Origin: Lactobacillus sp. ESL0785
Lineage (GTDB): Bacteria > Bacillota > Bacilli > Lactobacillales > Lactobacillaceae
Assembly: GCF_029395455.1 (NCBI RefSeq)
Contig: NZ_CP113916.1
Coordinates: 1,240,001-1,304,000 of the forward strand
DNA: 64,000 nt
Direction of reading: 5' to 3'
Both the position numbers and the translations under genes were made by a program. Each line of letters begins with the position of its first letter. Positions within the stretch are counted from its first letter, which is position 1. Shown piece after piece: positions 47,363-56,414 of this stretch. Below the pieces are notes generated by a model. That model did not search any database, was not told the origin of the DNA, and saw only the letters and a program-made list of their open reading frames with translations.

Positions 47363-48256
47363 TTATTTTACTTTTGCAGCAGTTAAATGCTTGTAGAGCC
47401 AATTACCCAAAAAGCGAGCGCCAAAATTAAAGATAATTACCACAATTACGAGCAAAGCCGATGTTGCCGCTGAAACAAGATTTACGTCAGGAATAATTCC
47501 TTCAGTGTTTACCTTCCAAATATGCACTGCCAAAGTTTCTGCTGGGCGCATCACATTCAAAAAGCTAGTTGGACTAAACATATTCCAATTAGAATAATCG
47601 ACTGTTGAGCCACTTTGTCCAGCTGTATATATTAGTGCGGCAGCTTCTCCAAAAACTCGTCCAGCACTTAAAATAACTCCGGTAATAATTCCCGGTAATG
47701 CTGCAGGTAAAACAATCCCGCGAATAGTTTTCCAATTTGACAATCCTAGTGCCCAACCTGCCTCACGCTGCGTTTGCGGAACGCCGTTAATTGCCTGTTC
47801 AATATTGCTCGTTAATATTGGCAAATTGAAAAAGGTTAGTGCCAAAGCACCAGCAATAATTGAAAAGCCTAAACCAAACTGAACTACAAACAAGAGATAG
47901 CCAAACAGCCCGACAACAATTGATGGTAGTGAACTCAAGATTTCAATTGTTGTTCTAATCAGGCGCGTTACCCAAGTATCTTGTGCATATTCAGCTAAAT
48001 AAATAGCCGCTCCTAATGCAATTGGCAGTGAAATTACCAGCGTTAAAACTAATAAATAAAGTGAATTAAATAATTGGTCACGAATACCGCCGCCAGCTTC
48101 AAATGATGAGGATATTGATGTTAAAAAGTGCCATGACAAATGTGGTACACCAGCAATTAAAATATTGCCTAAAATACCAACTAATATCAAAATGACGATT
48201 GCAACTAACAAGTAAATTACACCTGTCGCAATTCGATCAACTTTTTTTGAATTCAT
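47363..48256 (-). CDS. pstA: Phosphate ABC transporter permease PstA
   Basis: A 297-residue inner-membrane permease with six predicted helices and the cytoplasmic EAA loop (EAGWALGLSNWKTIRGIVLPAALPGI) that contacts PstB. It pairs with PstC, which ends 3 bp upstream. Confidence 0.95.
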   Translation of the reverse strand: MNSKKVDRIATGVIYLLVAIVILILVGILGNILIAGVPHLSWHFLTSISSSFEAGGGIRDQLFNSLYLLVLTLVISLPIALGAAIYLAEYAQDTWVTRLIRTTIEILSSLPSIVVGLFGYLLFVVQFGLGFSIIAGALALTFFNLPILTSNIEQAINGVPQTQREAGWALGLSNWKTIRGIVLPAALPGIITGVILSAGRVFGEAAALIYTAGQSGSTVDYSNWNMFSPTSFLNVMRPAETLAVHIWKVNTEGIIPDVNLVSAATSALLVIVVIIFNFGARFLGNWLYKHLTAAKVK

Positions 48257-48259
48257 CAG

Positions 48260-49252
48260 CTACCTCTTCTTTCCAATTAGGCGAACCAAGAAGTTAAACA
48301 CTAGTGACATAATTAATAACAATAAAGCCAATGACCATAAAGCATTATTAGGCAGCGTGCCCATAACTGTATTGCCCATTTGACTAGTTAATTGACTGGT
48401 TAATGTTGCTGCTGGACTTACTAAATTATATGGCATTAAAACTGCGTTACCAATCACCATTTGGACAGCTAACGCCTCACCAAAGGCGCGCGCCATCCCA
48501 AAAATAATTGCTGTCAAAATTCGCGGACGGGCCGCACGCAATACAACATGATAAATTGTCTGCCAGCGCGTTGCCCCCAAAGCTGCAGAAGACTGCCGCA
48601 AGTCCTTAGGAACTACCTTAAAAGCATCAACCGTTAGCGAAGTAATCGTTGGCAAAACCATGATAAATAAAATCAAGGTCGCAGCCAAAATACCAAACCC
48701 CGTTCCTCCAAAGATAGTGCGAATTACGGGGACAATCACAGTTAAGCCTAAGAAGCCATAAACAACTGAAGGTATACCGACTAATAATTCCATGACAGAT
48801 TGTAACAAGCGTGTTTGCTTACCAGATTCATACTCTGTCATAAACAAAGCAATAGCAATGGCAAATGGAGTTGCCAACAATGCAGCCAGTAAAGTTACCG
48901 CAAAAGAAGTTACAAGCATTGCTGCGGCGCCAACATGATCTTTGCCAGCACTAGGATTCCAACTACTAGTAAACAAAAAATGAAAAATGTTTACTTTATT
49001 ATTAACAAAAGTTGCTAAGCCATGCACGCCAACGAACCCAATAATTGCCACAATTAAAATGGCAATAACCACAATTGCTAAAAAGGTCAATCCTTTACCC
49101 CAACGCTCTTGCCGCGTTTCTTTAGATTGACTAGTTAAGCGAGCAAGATCAACACTTTCTGGGTCAATCTTTTTAAACTTTACATGTGGTACTTTCTGCT
49201 GGGCAATTGCCTGATCGACAACTTTTTGCAAGTCCTGTTCGTGTTTACTCAT
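48260..49252 (-). CDS. pstC: Phosphate ABC transporter permease PstC
   Basis: A 330-residue permease with a long cytoplasmic N-terminus (about 50 residues), six helices and the EAA loop QSSAALGATRWQTIYHVVLRAA. The ATG at 49252 is chosen because AGGTGG lies 5 bases before it; it overlaps the pstS stop, so translation is coupled. A GTG three codons upstream is the alternative start. Confidence 0.94.
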   Translation of the reverse strand: MSKHEQDLQKVVDQAIAQQKVPHVKFKKIDPESVDLARLTSQSKETRQERWGKGLTFLAIVVIAILIVAIIGFVGVHGLATFVNNKVNIFHFLFTSSWNPSAGKDHVGAAAMLVTSFAVTLLAALLATPFAIAIALFMTEYESGKQTRLLQSVMELLVGIPSVVYGFLGLTVIVPVIRTIFGGTGFGILAATLILFIMVLPTITSLTVDAFKVVPKDLRQSSAALGATRWQTIYHVVLRAARPRILTAIIFGMARAFGEALAVQMVIGNAVLMPYNLVSPAATLTSQLTSQMGNTVMGTLPNNALWSLALLLLIMSLVFNFLVRLIGKKR

Positions 49253-50120
49253 ACGCACCACCTACTTTTGCAATCCGATTATGACTATCGCGAGTAACTT
49301 TCATTTCATTAATGCTTAAATAACCGATCTTAGGTACCAATTCGCGCTGTACTTTTTTACTCAAGATATAAGTAATAAACGCAGACGTTTCTTTATCCGG
49401 CTTGCCCTTAGTGTACATATGCTCATAAGACCATAGTGGCCACTTATTCGTCGGAATATTTCGATTCGTTGGCTGCACATGATCCACACTTAATTTTTGA
49501 ATATTAGGATCATTTGCATAAGGAAAAGAAATATATGAAATTGTTCCCGGCGTTGTACTGACAATCTTTTTAACAGTACCGTTAGAATCTTGCTCTTGCG
49601 AGTTAACAGCTTCCTTGCCCTTTAAAATCAAGCTTTCAAAAGTTGTTCTAGTACCACTGCCACGAGAACGGTTAATTACAATAACGTGCAAATTTTTACC
49701 GCCAACTTGACGCCAGTTTGTGATTTTACCAGTAAAAATTGCCATTAATTGCTTAGGCGACAAATTGGACACGCCAACATTCTTGTTAACAATTGGTACA
49801 ATCCCAACAACAGCAACTTGAAAATCGTGCAATTTATTTGCGTCAATTCCCTTTTGCGTATCCGCAAAGACATCGGAAGTTCCTACCTGAACGGCACCGG
49901 CTTGCACTTGACTGAGACCAGTACCTGAACCACCACCTTGAACAATAATGTTGCTATCAAGATGGACTAAGTGATAATCATTACCTGCTTGTTCAATCAA
50001 TGGCTGCAAGGCACTTGACCCAACAATTGTTATTTTGGTGTGATCTTTACTACAGCCAACCAAAAAAAGTGGCAATGCTAAAAAAAGAATTAGCGATTTG
50101 CCCAATTTCAATTTATGCAT
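49245..50120 (-). CDS. pstS: Phosphate-binding lipoprotein PstS
   Basis: The 291-residue substrate-binding protein of the Pst system. The signal sequence ends in the lipobox LVGC (about residue 23), so it is lipid-anchored. Phosphate-contact motifs GSSALQPL, GGGSGTGLSQVQ and RSRGSGTR are visible. GAGG 6 bases before ATG 50120 sets the start. It heads the operon; no PhoP box or two-component genes were recognised nearby. Confidence 0.95.
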   Translation of the reverse strand: MHKLKLGKSLILFLALPLFLVGCSKDHTKITIVGSSALQPLIEQAGNDYHLVHLDSNIIVQGGGSGTGLSQVQAGAVQVGTSDVFADTQKGIDANKLHDFQVAVVGIVPIVNKNVGVSNLSPKQLMAIFTGKITNWRQVGGKNLHVIVINRSRGSGTRTTFESLILKGKEAVNSQEQDSNGTVKKIVSTTPGTISYISFPYANDPNIQKLSVDHVQPTNRNIPTNKWPLWSYEHMYTKGKPDKETSAFITYILSKKVQRELVPKIGYLSINEMKVTRDSHNRIAKVGGAYE

Positions 50121-50208
50121 ATGCTTCCTCAATATATAAACTAGATTTTGTTACAGTTTAACAAAGAATTCATAGCAGACCAAATTATAACCTCTTTAAA
50201 ATATACAA

Positions 50209-50245
50209 AAAAAGCAACTTACTCAATTAAAGTAAGTTGCTTTTT
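50209..50245. terminator. Terminator between rplA and the pst operon
   Basis: AAAAAGCAACTTACT and its complement AGTAAGTTGCTTTTT form a 15-bp stem with a 7-base loop; it ends rplK-rplA just upstream of the pst operon. Confidence 0.92.
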
Positions 50246-50261
50246 AATTAATCTAAATTAA

Positions 50262-50954
50262 TTAGTCCAAGTTTAATGGATCAAGTTTGATCCCTGGGCC
50301 AAAGGTTGCTGCAACAGCAACACTCTTAATGTATTGACCCTTAGCTGCTGCTGGACGTGCACGCAAGATAACATCACGTAAAGCATCAAAGTTTTCTACC
50401 AATTGTTCATCAGTAAATGAAACTTTACCAATAGCTGCATGAATAGCAGCTTGACGGTCAACCCGGTATTCAACTTGACCAGCTTTAACGTTCTTAACAG
50501 CCTTTTCGATGTCCATTGTAACTGTGCCAGTCTTAGGGTTAGGCATTAAACCTTTAGGCCCTAAAATCCGACCTAAACGTCCAACCTTAGCCATCATCAT
50601 TGGTGTTGCAACAACAACGTCAAAGTCCAAATAACCATTTTGAACTTTTTCTACTAAGTCATCTGAACCAACTTCATCAGCACCAGCAGCCTTAGCTTGT
50701 TCAGCTTGTGGGCCTTCAGCAAAGACAACAACCTTTTGAGTTTTACCAGTACCATTAGGCAATACTAATGAACCACGAATTTGTTGGTCAGCTTGCTTAG
50801 GATCAACACTCAAGTCGTATGAAACTTCAACTGAAGCATCAAAGCCAGCGTATGAAGTTTCTTTAACCAACTTCATAGCTTCAGCAACTGAATATAATTT
50901 CTTTGAATCTACTTTTTTAGCAGCTTCTAAATATTTTTTACCATGCTTTGGCAT
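50262..50954 (-). CDS. rplA: 50S ribosomal protein L1
   Basis: L1 (230 residues) forms the mobile L1 stalk near the E site and can bind its own mRNA. The start [37 protein letters not shown] and [14 protein letters not shown] C-terminus are typical. It follows rplK with a structured 74-bp spacer. Confidence 0.98.
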   Translation of the reverse strand: MPKHGKKYLEAAKKVDSKKLYSVAEAMKLVKETSYAGFDASVEVSYDLSVDPKQADQQIRGSLVLPNGTGKTQKVVVFAEGPQAEQAKAAGADEVGSDDLVEKVQNGYLDFDVVVATPMMMAKVGRLGRILGPKGLMPNPKTGTVTMDIEKAVKNVKAGQVEYRVDRQAAIHAAIGKVSFTDEQLVENFDALRDVILRARPAAAKGQYIKSVAVAATFGPGIKLDPLNLD

Positions 50955-50969
50955 GTGATTTCCTCCTTA

Positions 50970-51007
50970 ATATGTGGTCAAACAAGCCCCACCGAGCTCT
51001 CCCACCT
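50970..51007 (-). promoter_or_regulatory. Structured spacer between rplK and rplA (possible L1 site)
   Basis: On the minus strand GTGGGAGAGCTCGGTGGGG and TTTGACCAC can form a GTGG/CCAC-closed hairpin just before the rplA ribosome binding site AGGAGG. The motif GTGGGAG also occurs in the rplK leader. L1 autoregulation at such sites is known; the match here is by shape only. Confidence 0.4.
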
Positions 51008-51028
51008 AAATTGTTATAAATAACAGGA

Positions 51029-51454
51029 TTAGTCTTCGACTTCGATACCCATGCTTCTAGCAGTACCTTCGATCATCCGCATAGCAGCTTCGACATCAGC
51101 AGCGTTAAGGTCCTTCATCTTAGTTTCAGCGATTTCCTTAACTTGGTCCTTAGTTACCTTACCAACCTTCTTGGTATTAGGTTCACCAGAAGCCTTATCA
51201 ATCTTCGCAGCTTGCTTAAGCAATACTGGAGCTGGTGGAGTCTTAGTAATGAATTCGAATGAACGATCTTCATAAACAGTGATGACTACAGGAATAATCA
51301 TGCCCTTTTGATCAGCAGTTCTAGCATTAAAGTCCTTAGTAAAACCAACAATGTTGATTCCTGCTTGACCTAAAGCTGGACCAACTGGAGGTGCGGGTGT
51401 TGCAGCACCAGCTGGAATTTGTAATTTGACAACGTTAATAACTTTCTTTGCCAC
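51029..51454 (-). CDS. rplK: 50S ribosomal protein L11
   Basis: L11 (141 residues) lies at the GTPase centre of the ribosome. The motifs [27 protein letters not shown] and the C-terminal [16 protein letters not shown] are all present. The start is GTG at 51454, 8 bases after AAGGAGG; the frame is open 21 codons further but lies in the leader. Confidence 0.98.
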   Translation of the reverse strand: MAKKVINVVKLQIPAGAATPAPPVGPALGQAGINIVGFTKDFNARTADQKGMIIPVVITVYEDRSFEFITKTPPAPVLLKQAAKIDKASGEPNTKKVGKVTKDQVKEIAETKMKDLNAADVEAAMRMIEGTARSMGIEVED

Positions 51455-51566
51455 GGTCAAAACCTCCTTGATTCCGTGTGTGGTTAAAATGGAAAAGTTA
51501 CCTACTTTTCCTCCCACAATAATAAAAGTACGTTAGTATCTTATCATCGATTGGGTTTAATTGCAA
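51455..51566 (-). promoter_or_regulatory. rplK-rplA promoter and leader
   Basis: On the minus strand TTGCAA (51561-51566) and TAAGAT (51538-51543) are spaced 17 bp. The leader contains GTGGGAGGAAAAG pairing with CTTTTCC, a possible regulatory hairpin before the Shine-Dalgarno sequence. Confidence 0.7.
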
Positions 51567-51579
51567 TAATTAACAGTAG

Positions 51580-52128
51580 TTAATCGAGCTTTTTAACTTG
51601 ATCATAATCAAGTTCTGTCGTTGTTGCCCGACCAAACATATCCACAGAAACAAACAACTTATACTTATCAGGTTGAATTTCTGTAATTTTACCCTCGACT
51701 CCGTTAAACGCACCATCAATAATCGTAACAGTTTCACCAACTTCAAAGTCAATTTGTGGCCGTTTAGCAGGTTCACCTTGTTGACGTAACAAGCGATTAA
51801 CTTCTTCATCTAAAAGTGGTGACGGCTTAGAACCACCACCATGTGAACCGACAAATCCAGTAACGTTAGGCGTATTTCTGACAACAAACCAACTTTCATC
51901 GGTCATAACCATTTCTACCAACACGTAACCAGGGAAAATCTTTTCTTCGACTTCCTTCTTCTTGTCATGAACCGTTTCAATTTTCTCTTGTTCAGGCACC
52001 ATTACGCGGAAGATATAATCTTGCATTCCCATACTTTGTGCACGTGACAATAAGTCCGACTTAACCTTGTCTTCATAACCAGAATAAGTATGCAATACGT
52101 ACCATTGCTTCTTCGTCGTTTCAACCAT
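51580..52128 (-). CDS. nusG: Transcription termination/antitermination protein NusG
   Basis: NusG (182 residues) binds RNA polymerase and affects pausing and Rho action. The NGN domain (KQWYVLHTYSGYEDKVKSDL) and the C-terminal KOW domain (VGETVTIIDGAFNGVEGKI) are clear. ATG 52128 is taken as start: AAGGAG lies 11 bases upstream, somewhat long; the longer frame begins with TTG and is unlikely. A terminator-like hairpin lies between secE and nusG. Confidence 0.96.
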   Translation of the reverse strand: MVETTKKQWYVLHTYSGYEDKVKSDLLSRAQSMGMQDYIFRVMVPEQEKIETVHDKKKEVEEKIFPGYVLVEMVMTDESWFVVRNTPNVTGFVGSHGGGSKPSPLLDEEVNRLLRQQGEPAKRPQIDFEVGETVTIIDGAFNGVEGKITEIQPDKYKLFVSVDMFGRATTTELDYDQVKKLD

Positions 52129-52160
52129 TAGTTCAACTTCTCCTTTATTTTTTGGCAAAC

Positions 52161-52182
52161 AAAAAAACCTCCACCAGAGGTT
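52161..52182 (-). terminator. Terminator-like hairpin between secE and nusG
   Basis: On the minus strand AACCTC and GAGGTT pair around a 5-base loop and are followed by seven T. It lies inside the rpmG-secE-nusG unit, 33 bases upstream of the nusG start, so it probably attenuates nusG. Confidence 0.7.
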
Positions 52183-52227
52183 CTTTTAACTTGTTATTAT
52201 TATACCACGGATAGAAAATTATTTCTA

Positions 52228-52398
52228 TTACATCACTATCTGGGTCAAACTACTAAATGCTAAGTCAAGTAGACCTAAATATGCTGCAAACAAGATTGAA
52301 GTTACGATTACCGTCATTGTATCGTGTCGATTTTGTTTAGCAGTTGGCCAAGTAACTAATTTCATCTCTTGAACAACGCTCTTAAAAAACTTAATCAT
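52228..52398 (-). CDS. secE: Preprotein translocase subunit SecE
   Basis: A 56-residue single-span membrane protein, too short for many gene finders. The N-terminal amphipathic helix with the SecE hallmark FFKSVVQEMKLVTWPTAKQ is followed by one hydrophobic helix (about 28-50). It clamps SecY in the translocon. It lies 7 bp after rpmG and before nusG, the conserved order. Confidence 0.96.
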   Translation of the reverse strand: MIKFFKSVVQEMKLVTWPTAKQNRHDTMTVIVTSILFAAYLGLLDLAFSSLTQIVM

Positions 52399-52405
52399 TA
52401 AACTT

Positions 52406-52555
52406 CTACCTCGTTTCCTTATGCACAGTCATTTTACCGCAATGCTTACAAAACTTTTTTAGTTCAAGCCGTTGAGTGCGATTTTTACTTGCCGTGATCG
52501 AGTAGTTACGCGAGCCGCAAACGCTGCAGGCCAAAGATGCTTTTTTCACTGCCAT
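52406..52555 (-). CDS. rpmG: 50S ribosomal protein L33, zinc-binding form
   Basis: A 49-residue protein beginning [18 protein letters not shown] with a second pair CKHC, so it is the zinc-ribbon (C+) type of L33. It precedes secE and nusG, as in most Firmicutes. Confidence 0.95.
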   Translation of the reverse strand: MAVKKASLACSVCGSRNYSITASKNRTQRLELKKFCKHCGKMTVHKETR

Positions 52556-52739
52556 AATCTCACTTCCAAACTATTACATTCTAGCAAAAAAACGCCTCAT
52601 GAGCAATCAATTTACCAATTATTATCTATTTTCAAACAAGACCTTTAACTTGTTTCTCTTGTCCAAAATAAAGTATTTTATAATTGTTAAAAAAACATTA
52701 TAATTATTCCAACTTATATTTGTCTACTAGGAGGAAAAC

Positions 52740-54476
52740 ATGAATAAACATCCAGATTATTTACTAAATAAAATTGCTGGGCCAGCAGATCTCAAAAAGC
52801 TTAACCTAGAGCAGATGAAACAATTAGCTAGTGAAATTCGCACCTTAATCATTGAAAAAGACGCCGTAACTGGTGGCCACTTAGGACCAGACTTAGGAAT
52901 TGTTGAAATGACCATTGCCTACCACTATGTATTTGACGCACCTGAAGACAAAATTATTTGGGACGTCTCTCATCAAACTTATCCGCACAAAATGCTCACA
53001 GGACGTGCGCAAGCTTGGCTTGATCCAGAACATTATGACGATGTTTCTCCTTACACTGACCCTAACGAAAGTCCTTATGACTACTACGCTATTGGTCACA
53101 CATCAACTTCCATTGCCCTAGCAACCGGAATGGCTAAAGCCCGCGACTTATTAGGCAAACACGAAAATATTATGGCTTTAATCGGTGACGGGGCATTAAC
53201 TGGCGGTCTTGCTTATGAGGGACTCAACAATGCCGCAATTGAAAAACACAACCTTGTCGTCGTCGTTAACGATAATCAATGGTCAATTGATAAAAATGTT
53301 GGCGGCTTAGTTACTGCCTTAGATAAATTACGTGCCACCAATGGTGAAACTGCAACTAATCCATTTATTGCAATGGGCTTTGATTACCGCTATGTAGCTG
53401 ACGGTAATGATCTCTTTGAGATGATTGCTGCTTTTAAAGCAATTAAGGATGTTGACCACCCTGTCTTATTGCATATCAATACCTTGAAAGGTAAAGGCTA
53501 CGAACCAGCTCTTAAAGACGAAGAAAAATATCATTGGGTATCAGCAGCAGAACTTACTGGTCATCAGCAGCCAACTACTGTACCGACAGCTAATTCAGTT
53601 GCTATTTCAACCATTAAAGAAGAAATTAACGCTGGCAAAAAAATCATGGCGATTGATGCTGCCATCCCTGGTAGTTTTGGCCTTGATGAACTCAAACTCA
53701 ATTTTCCCGAGCATTACACCGATGTTGGCATCGCTGAACAAGAATCTGTTGCCTTTGCAGCTGGTTTTGCCAAAGAAGGTGCTGTTCCAGTTTTATTTGA
53801 AAATGCCAGTTTCTTGCAGCGGGCATTTGATCAGCTCTCACATGACGTTGCCGCCAATGACCTTCCCGTTGTAATGCTAGTTGGCAATAACGGCATTACT
53901 CCCCAATCCAAAACTCACCTTGGAATGTTTGACCAAGTGTTAATCTCCAACTTGCCCAACTGGACTTATTTAGCTCCAACAACTTTAGCTGAAGAAAAAG
54001 CAATGCTCAAGTGGGCACTTAAGCAGCGGCAGCATCCCATTGCTATTAAGCTGCCAAGTAAACCTGTTACTGAAGGTAACACTCCTAATTCAACTGATTA
54101 CATCCAAATTCATTACCAAGTTAAGTCTGGCAAAGACGTAGCAATCATTGCTCTGGGTGATTTTTACCAACTAGGTAAACAAGTTGCCGACCAAATTAAT
54201 GCTACTTTGGTCAATCCACTCTCGGCCAATATTCTAGACGAACAAACACTTGACCAATTAGCACAAACGCACAAGACAATTGTAACTCTTGAAGATGACC
54301 TCTTAGATGGCGGTTTAGGTCAAAAAATTGCTTCTTATCTTAGTAAGCAAAAAATTACCGTCTTAAATTACGGCCAAAACCGCATTTATACTGACCAATT
54401 ACCCTTAGAAACTAACTATCAAGCCAATCACCCGACCGCTACGCAGATTATTGCTGATTTGCAAAAACTAAATTAA
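52740..54476 (+). CDS. dxs: 1-deoxy-D-xylulose-5-phosphate synthase-like thiamine diphosphate enzyme
   Basis: The 578-residue protein resembles DXS throughout: GGHLGPDLGIVEMTIAYHYVF, DVSHQTYPHKMLTGR, the thiamine diphosphate motif GDGALTGG...NDNQWSI, then the pyrimidine and C-terminal transketolase domains. DXS joins pyruvate and glyceraldehyde-3-phosphate. It has AGGAGG before the ATG, TATAAT at 52679-52684, and is transcribed alone, opposite to its neighbours. No other MEP-pathway gene is here, and this group is known to make isoprenoids from mevalonate, so the product may serve thiamine or pyridoxal synthesis or the enzyme may have another donor/acceptor. The gene symbol is by homology only. 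Confidence 0.8.
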   Translation: MNKHPDYLLNKIAGPADLKKLNLEQMKQLASEIRTLIIEKDAVTGGHLGPDLGIVEMTIAYHYVFDAPEDKIIWDVSHQTYPHKMLTGRAQAWLDPEHYDDVSPYTDPNESPYDYYAIGHTSTSIALATGMAKARDLLGKHENIMALIGDGALTGGLAYEGLNNAAIEKHNLVVVVNDNQWSIDKNVGGLVTALDKLRATNGETATNPFIAMGFDYRYVADGNDLFEMIAAFKAIKDVDHPVLLHINTLKGKGYEPALKDEEKYHWVSAAELTGHQQPTTVPTANSVAISTIKEEINAGKKIMAIDAAIPGSFGLDELKLNFPEHYTDVGIAEQESVAFAAGFAKEGAVPVLFENASFLQRAFDQLSHDVAANDLPVVMLVGNNGITPQSKTHLGMFDQVLISNLPNWTYLAPTTLAEEKAMLKWALKQRQHPIAIKLPSKPVTEGNTPNSTDYIQIHYQVKSGKDVAIIALGDFYQLGKQVADQINATLVNPLSANILDEQTLDQLAQTHKTIVTLEDDLLDGGLGQKIASYLSKQKITVLNYGQNRIYTDQLPLETNYQANHPTATQIIADLQKLN

Positions 54477-54489
54477 TAAAAACCATTAA

Positions 54490-54521
54490 AAAAGCAGCTG
54501 TTCATAAGAGCAGCTGCTTTT
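54490..54521 (+). terminator. Terminator of the DXS-like gene
   Basis: AAAAGCAGCTG and CAGCTGCTTTT form an 11-bp stem with a 10-base loop and terminal T-run. Confidence 0.88.
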
Positions 54522-54524
54522 CTA

Positions 54525-54549
54525 GTGGTCAAACATTCAGCGTGACCAC
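54525..54549. repeat. Inverted repeat downstream of the 71-residue protein gene
   Basis: GTGGTCA and TGACCAC are complementary with an 11-bp spacer, without a T-run. It may help terminate the minus-strand gene at 54578. Confidence 0.4.
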
Positions 54550-54577
54550 CGGGCGTAGAACATTATCATAGTCGGAT

Positions 54578-54793
54578 TTACTTCTTAAGATTTTCGTTTA
54601 CGAAGGATTCGATTTTATCATCAGTGTCTTTCAAAAATGGAAGCATGTCTGCTTCTGTTTTCATGGTATCTCTACCATTCTTTTCCATAAAATAATCCCA
54701 AAGGGCATCTCTAACCGGAATATCAGAATCACTCCAGTCAAATACTTCCTTCATGTGACGGTCTAACAATGCAGTCTTTTCAACTTCTGCCAT
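54578..54793 (-). CDS. Small hypothetical protein, 71 residues
   Basis: A soluble, acidic and mostly helical protein ([33 protein letters not shown]) without membrane segment, cysteine or known motif. AGGAGG lies 8 bases before the ATG, and codon use is like its neighbours, so it is a real gene. I do not recognise the family. It stands between sigH and the DXS-like gene and has probably its own promoter. Confidence 0.75.
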   Translation of the reverse strand: MAEVEKTALLDRHMKEVFDWSDSDIPVRDALWDYFMEKNGRDTMKTEADMLPFLKDTDDKIESFVNENLKK

Positions 54794-54872
54794 CTTAATT
54801 ACCTCCTAAAAAATTTATTCTACAAAGTAAATTATACATCATTTACACATAATCTTCTAATAAAGCTGTTAC

Positions 54873-55436
54873 TTAAAGCAAGGCCTGACGCATCTTTTGC
54901 ATTAATCGTGAACGAGCACGAATTAATGTTATTTGCTCTATTTTTAGCTTCTTTAACGCTTCTTCTTGAGACCATTTACCCAAAATAATTAGTAAAGCCT
55001 TAATTTCTAAATCCGACAATTGGGTTAATAATTCTGCAAACTTTTCACTTAAAGGAATTTCAATAGCCTGTGTTAACGGCTGATGTAATGAACTTAAACC
55101 ACTTTCAACTGCCGCTTCTAGTGAAATCGACTGTGCTAATGCCCGTCTACGATATGCCATCTCATAACGCAATAATGTTTTAATATGATTAGTTAACCGC
55201 GTTTTAAAATAACTACCAAATTTCCCTCTTGCAGAGTCATAATTTAAGGCTGTTTCATAACAGATAATCATTGCATCTTGCTGCCAATCTTGACGATCAT
55301 AAGAACGAATAAAGTATTGCCGTTCAAGATTGTTAATCAAGGGTTGATAATAGCAGCATAATTGCCGTAATGCTTCATCATTTCCTAGCTTAATCTGCTC
55401 AATTAATTCTTTTTCAATCTTTTCCGTTAACTGCAT
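54873..55436 (-). CDS. sigH: RNA polymerase sigma factor, SigH/ComX-like
   Basis: A 187-residue sigma-70-type protein with region 2 (EALRQLCCYYQPLINN, YDRQDWQQDAMIICYETALNYDSARGKFGSYF) and region 4 (SDLEIKALLIILGKWSQEEALKKLKIEQITLIRARSRL). In Firmicutes the sigH gene lies near rpmG-secE-nusG and rlmB, as here, and in lactobacilli it controls late competence genes. AAGGAGG precedes the ATG. Confidence 0.88.
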   Translation of the reverse strand: MQLTEKIEKELIEQIKLGNDEALRQLCCYYQPLINNLERQYFIRSYDRQDWQQDAMIICYETALNYDSARGKFGSYFKTRLTNHIKTLLRYEMAYRRRALAQSISLEAAVESGLSSLHQPLTQAIEIPLSEKFAELLTQLSDLEIKALLIILGKWSQEEALKKLKIEQITLIRARSRLMQKMRQALL

Positions 55437-55621
55437 TGTTTTCCTCCTTAAAGCGGTTTTTTTAATCTTTAAGAAGAATACTTATTTTTTTAATTGCAAA
55501 ATATCGAACTAATGTTCAGAAATGCCAGTGAAACTCAATTGCCTAATACCAATAAAACAAAATTAATTTTTTGTTTAATCCAACTAATTTACTAAAAAAA
55601 TAGTTTATTTTTTTGCATACA

Positions 55622-55652
55622 AAAATCATTCAGCAATTAGCCAAATGATTTT
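55622..55652 (-). terminator. Terminator of the cysS-mrnC-rlmB unit
   Basis: On the minus strand AATCATT and AATGATT pair around a wide loop and are followed by TTTTTG. The rest of the 55437-55621 gap has no recognisable gene. Confidence 0.65.
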
Positions 55653-55658
55653 AAAGTT

Positions 55659-56414
55659 TTATTTAATTGAATTACGACTGTTTAACATTTGGTAGAGCAG
55701 CACCCCAGTAGCCACACTCGCATTAAGCGACTGGACATGGCCCACCATGGGCAGTGTTAGCATTTGGTCCATTTGCTCTTTTAATAAGCGAGCAATTCCC
55801 TTACCTTCATTACCAATTACCAGCACTGTTTTGCCTTTAGCATCCCACTTACGATAATCTGTCCCCTGCATATCTGTTCCAAACAACCAGTAACCGCGCT
55901 TTTTCAATAATTGACTTGTCTGTACTAGATTATTAACGCGGGCAACAGGAACATAATCAATTGCTCCTGTTGATGTCTTCGCTACCACTGAGGTTAAGCC
56001 TGTGGCGTGGCGCTTGGGAATAATAACCGCGTCAACGCCAGTCGCATCAGCTGACCGTAAAATCGACCCCAAATTATGAGGATCCTCAATTGAATCCAGC
56101 ATTAACAAAAATGGCTCCTTACCTTGCTCATCAAATTGATCAAGGAGCTGGTCTAGTTCAGCATATTCAAAACTGGCAACCGTCAATACCAAACCTTGGT
56201 GATTGCCGCCTTGCACTAAACGATCCAGTTTGCTTTTAGGAACAGTTTGAACAATAATACCCTTCTTTTTAGCTAAACCATACACTTGATTAGCAAGACT
56301 TTCTTGCACACCTTGCTGTAAAAAGACCTTATTAATATGATCAGCATCCTGCGTTTTTAAATAATCTAAGCCCGCATGTCTACCAAAGACAAAATCTTTA
56401 TCAGTTGAAGTCAT
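55659..56414 (-). CDS. rlmB: 23S rRNA (guanosine(2251)-2'-O)-methyltransferase RlmB
   Basis: The 251-residue SPOUT enzyme methylates the ribose of G2251 in the peptidyl-transferase P loop. The N-terminal substrate-binding domain ([12 protein letters not shown]) and the knotted domain with [29 protein letters not shown] and [15 protein letters not shown] are clear. The start is uncertain: ATG 56414 gives the family's usual N-terminus, while an in-frame GTG at 56429 has a closer GAGG. It overlaps mrnC. Confidence 0.94.
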   Translation of the reverse strand: MTSTDKDFVFGRHAGLDYLKTQDADHINKVFLQQGVQESLANQVYGLAKKKGIIVQTVPKSKLDRLVQGGNHQGLVLTVASFEYAELDQLLDQFDEQGKEPFLLMLDSIEDPHNLGSILRSADATGVDAVIIPKRHATGLTSVVAKTSTGAIDYVPVARVNNLVQTSQLLKKRGYWLFGTDMQGTDYRKWDAKGKTVLVIGNEGKGIARLLKEQMDQMLTLPMVGHVQSLNASVATGVLLYQMLNSRNSIK

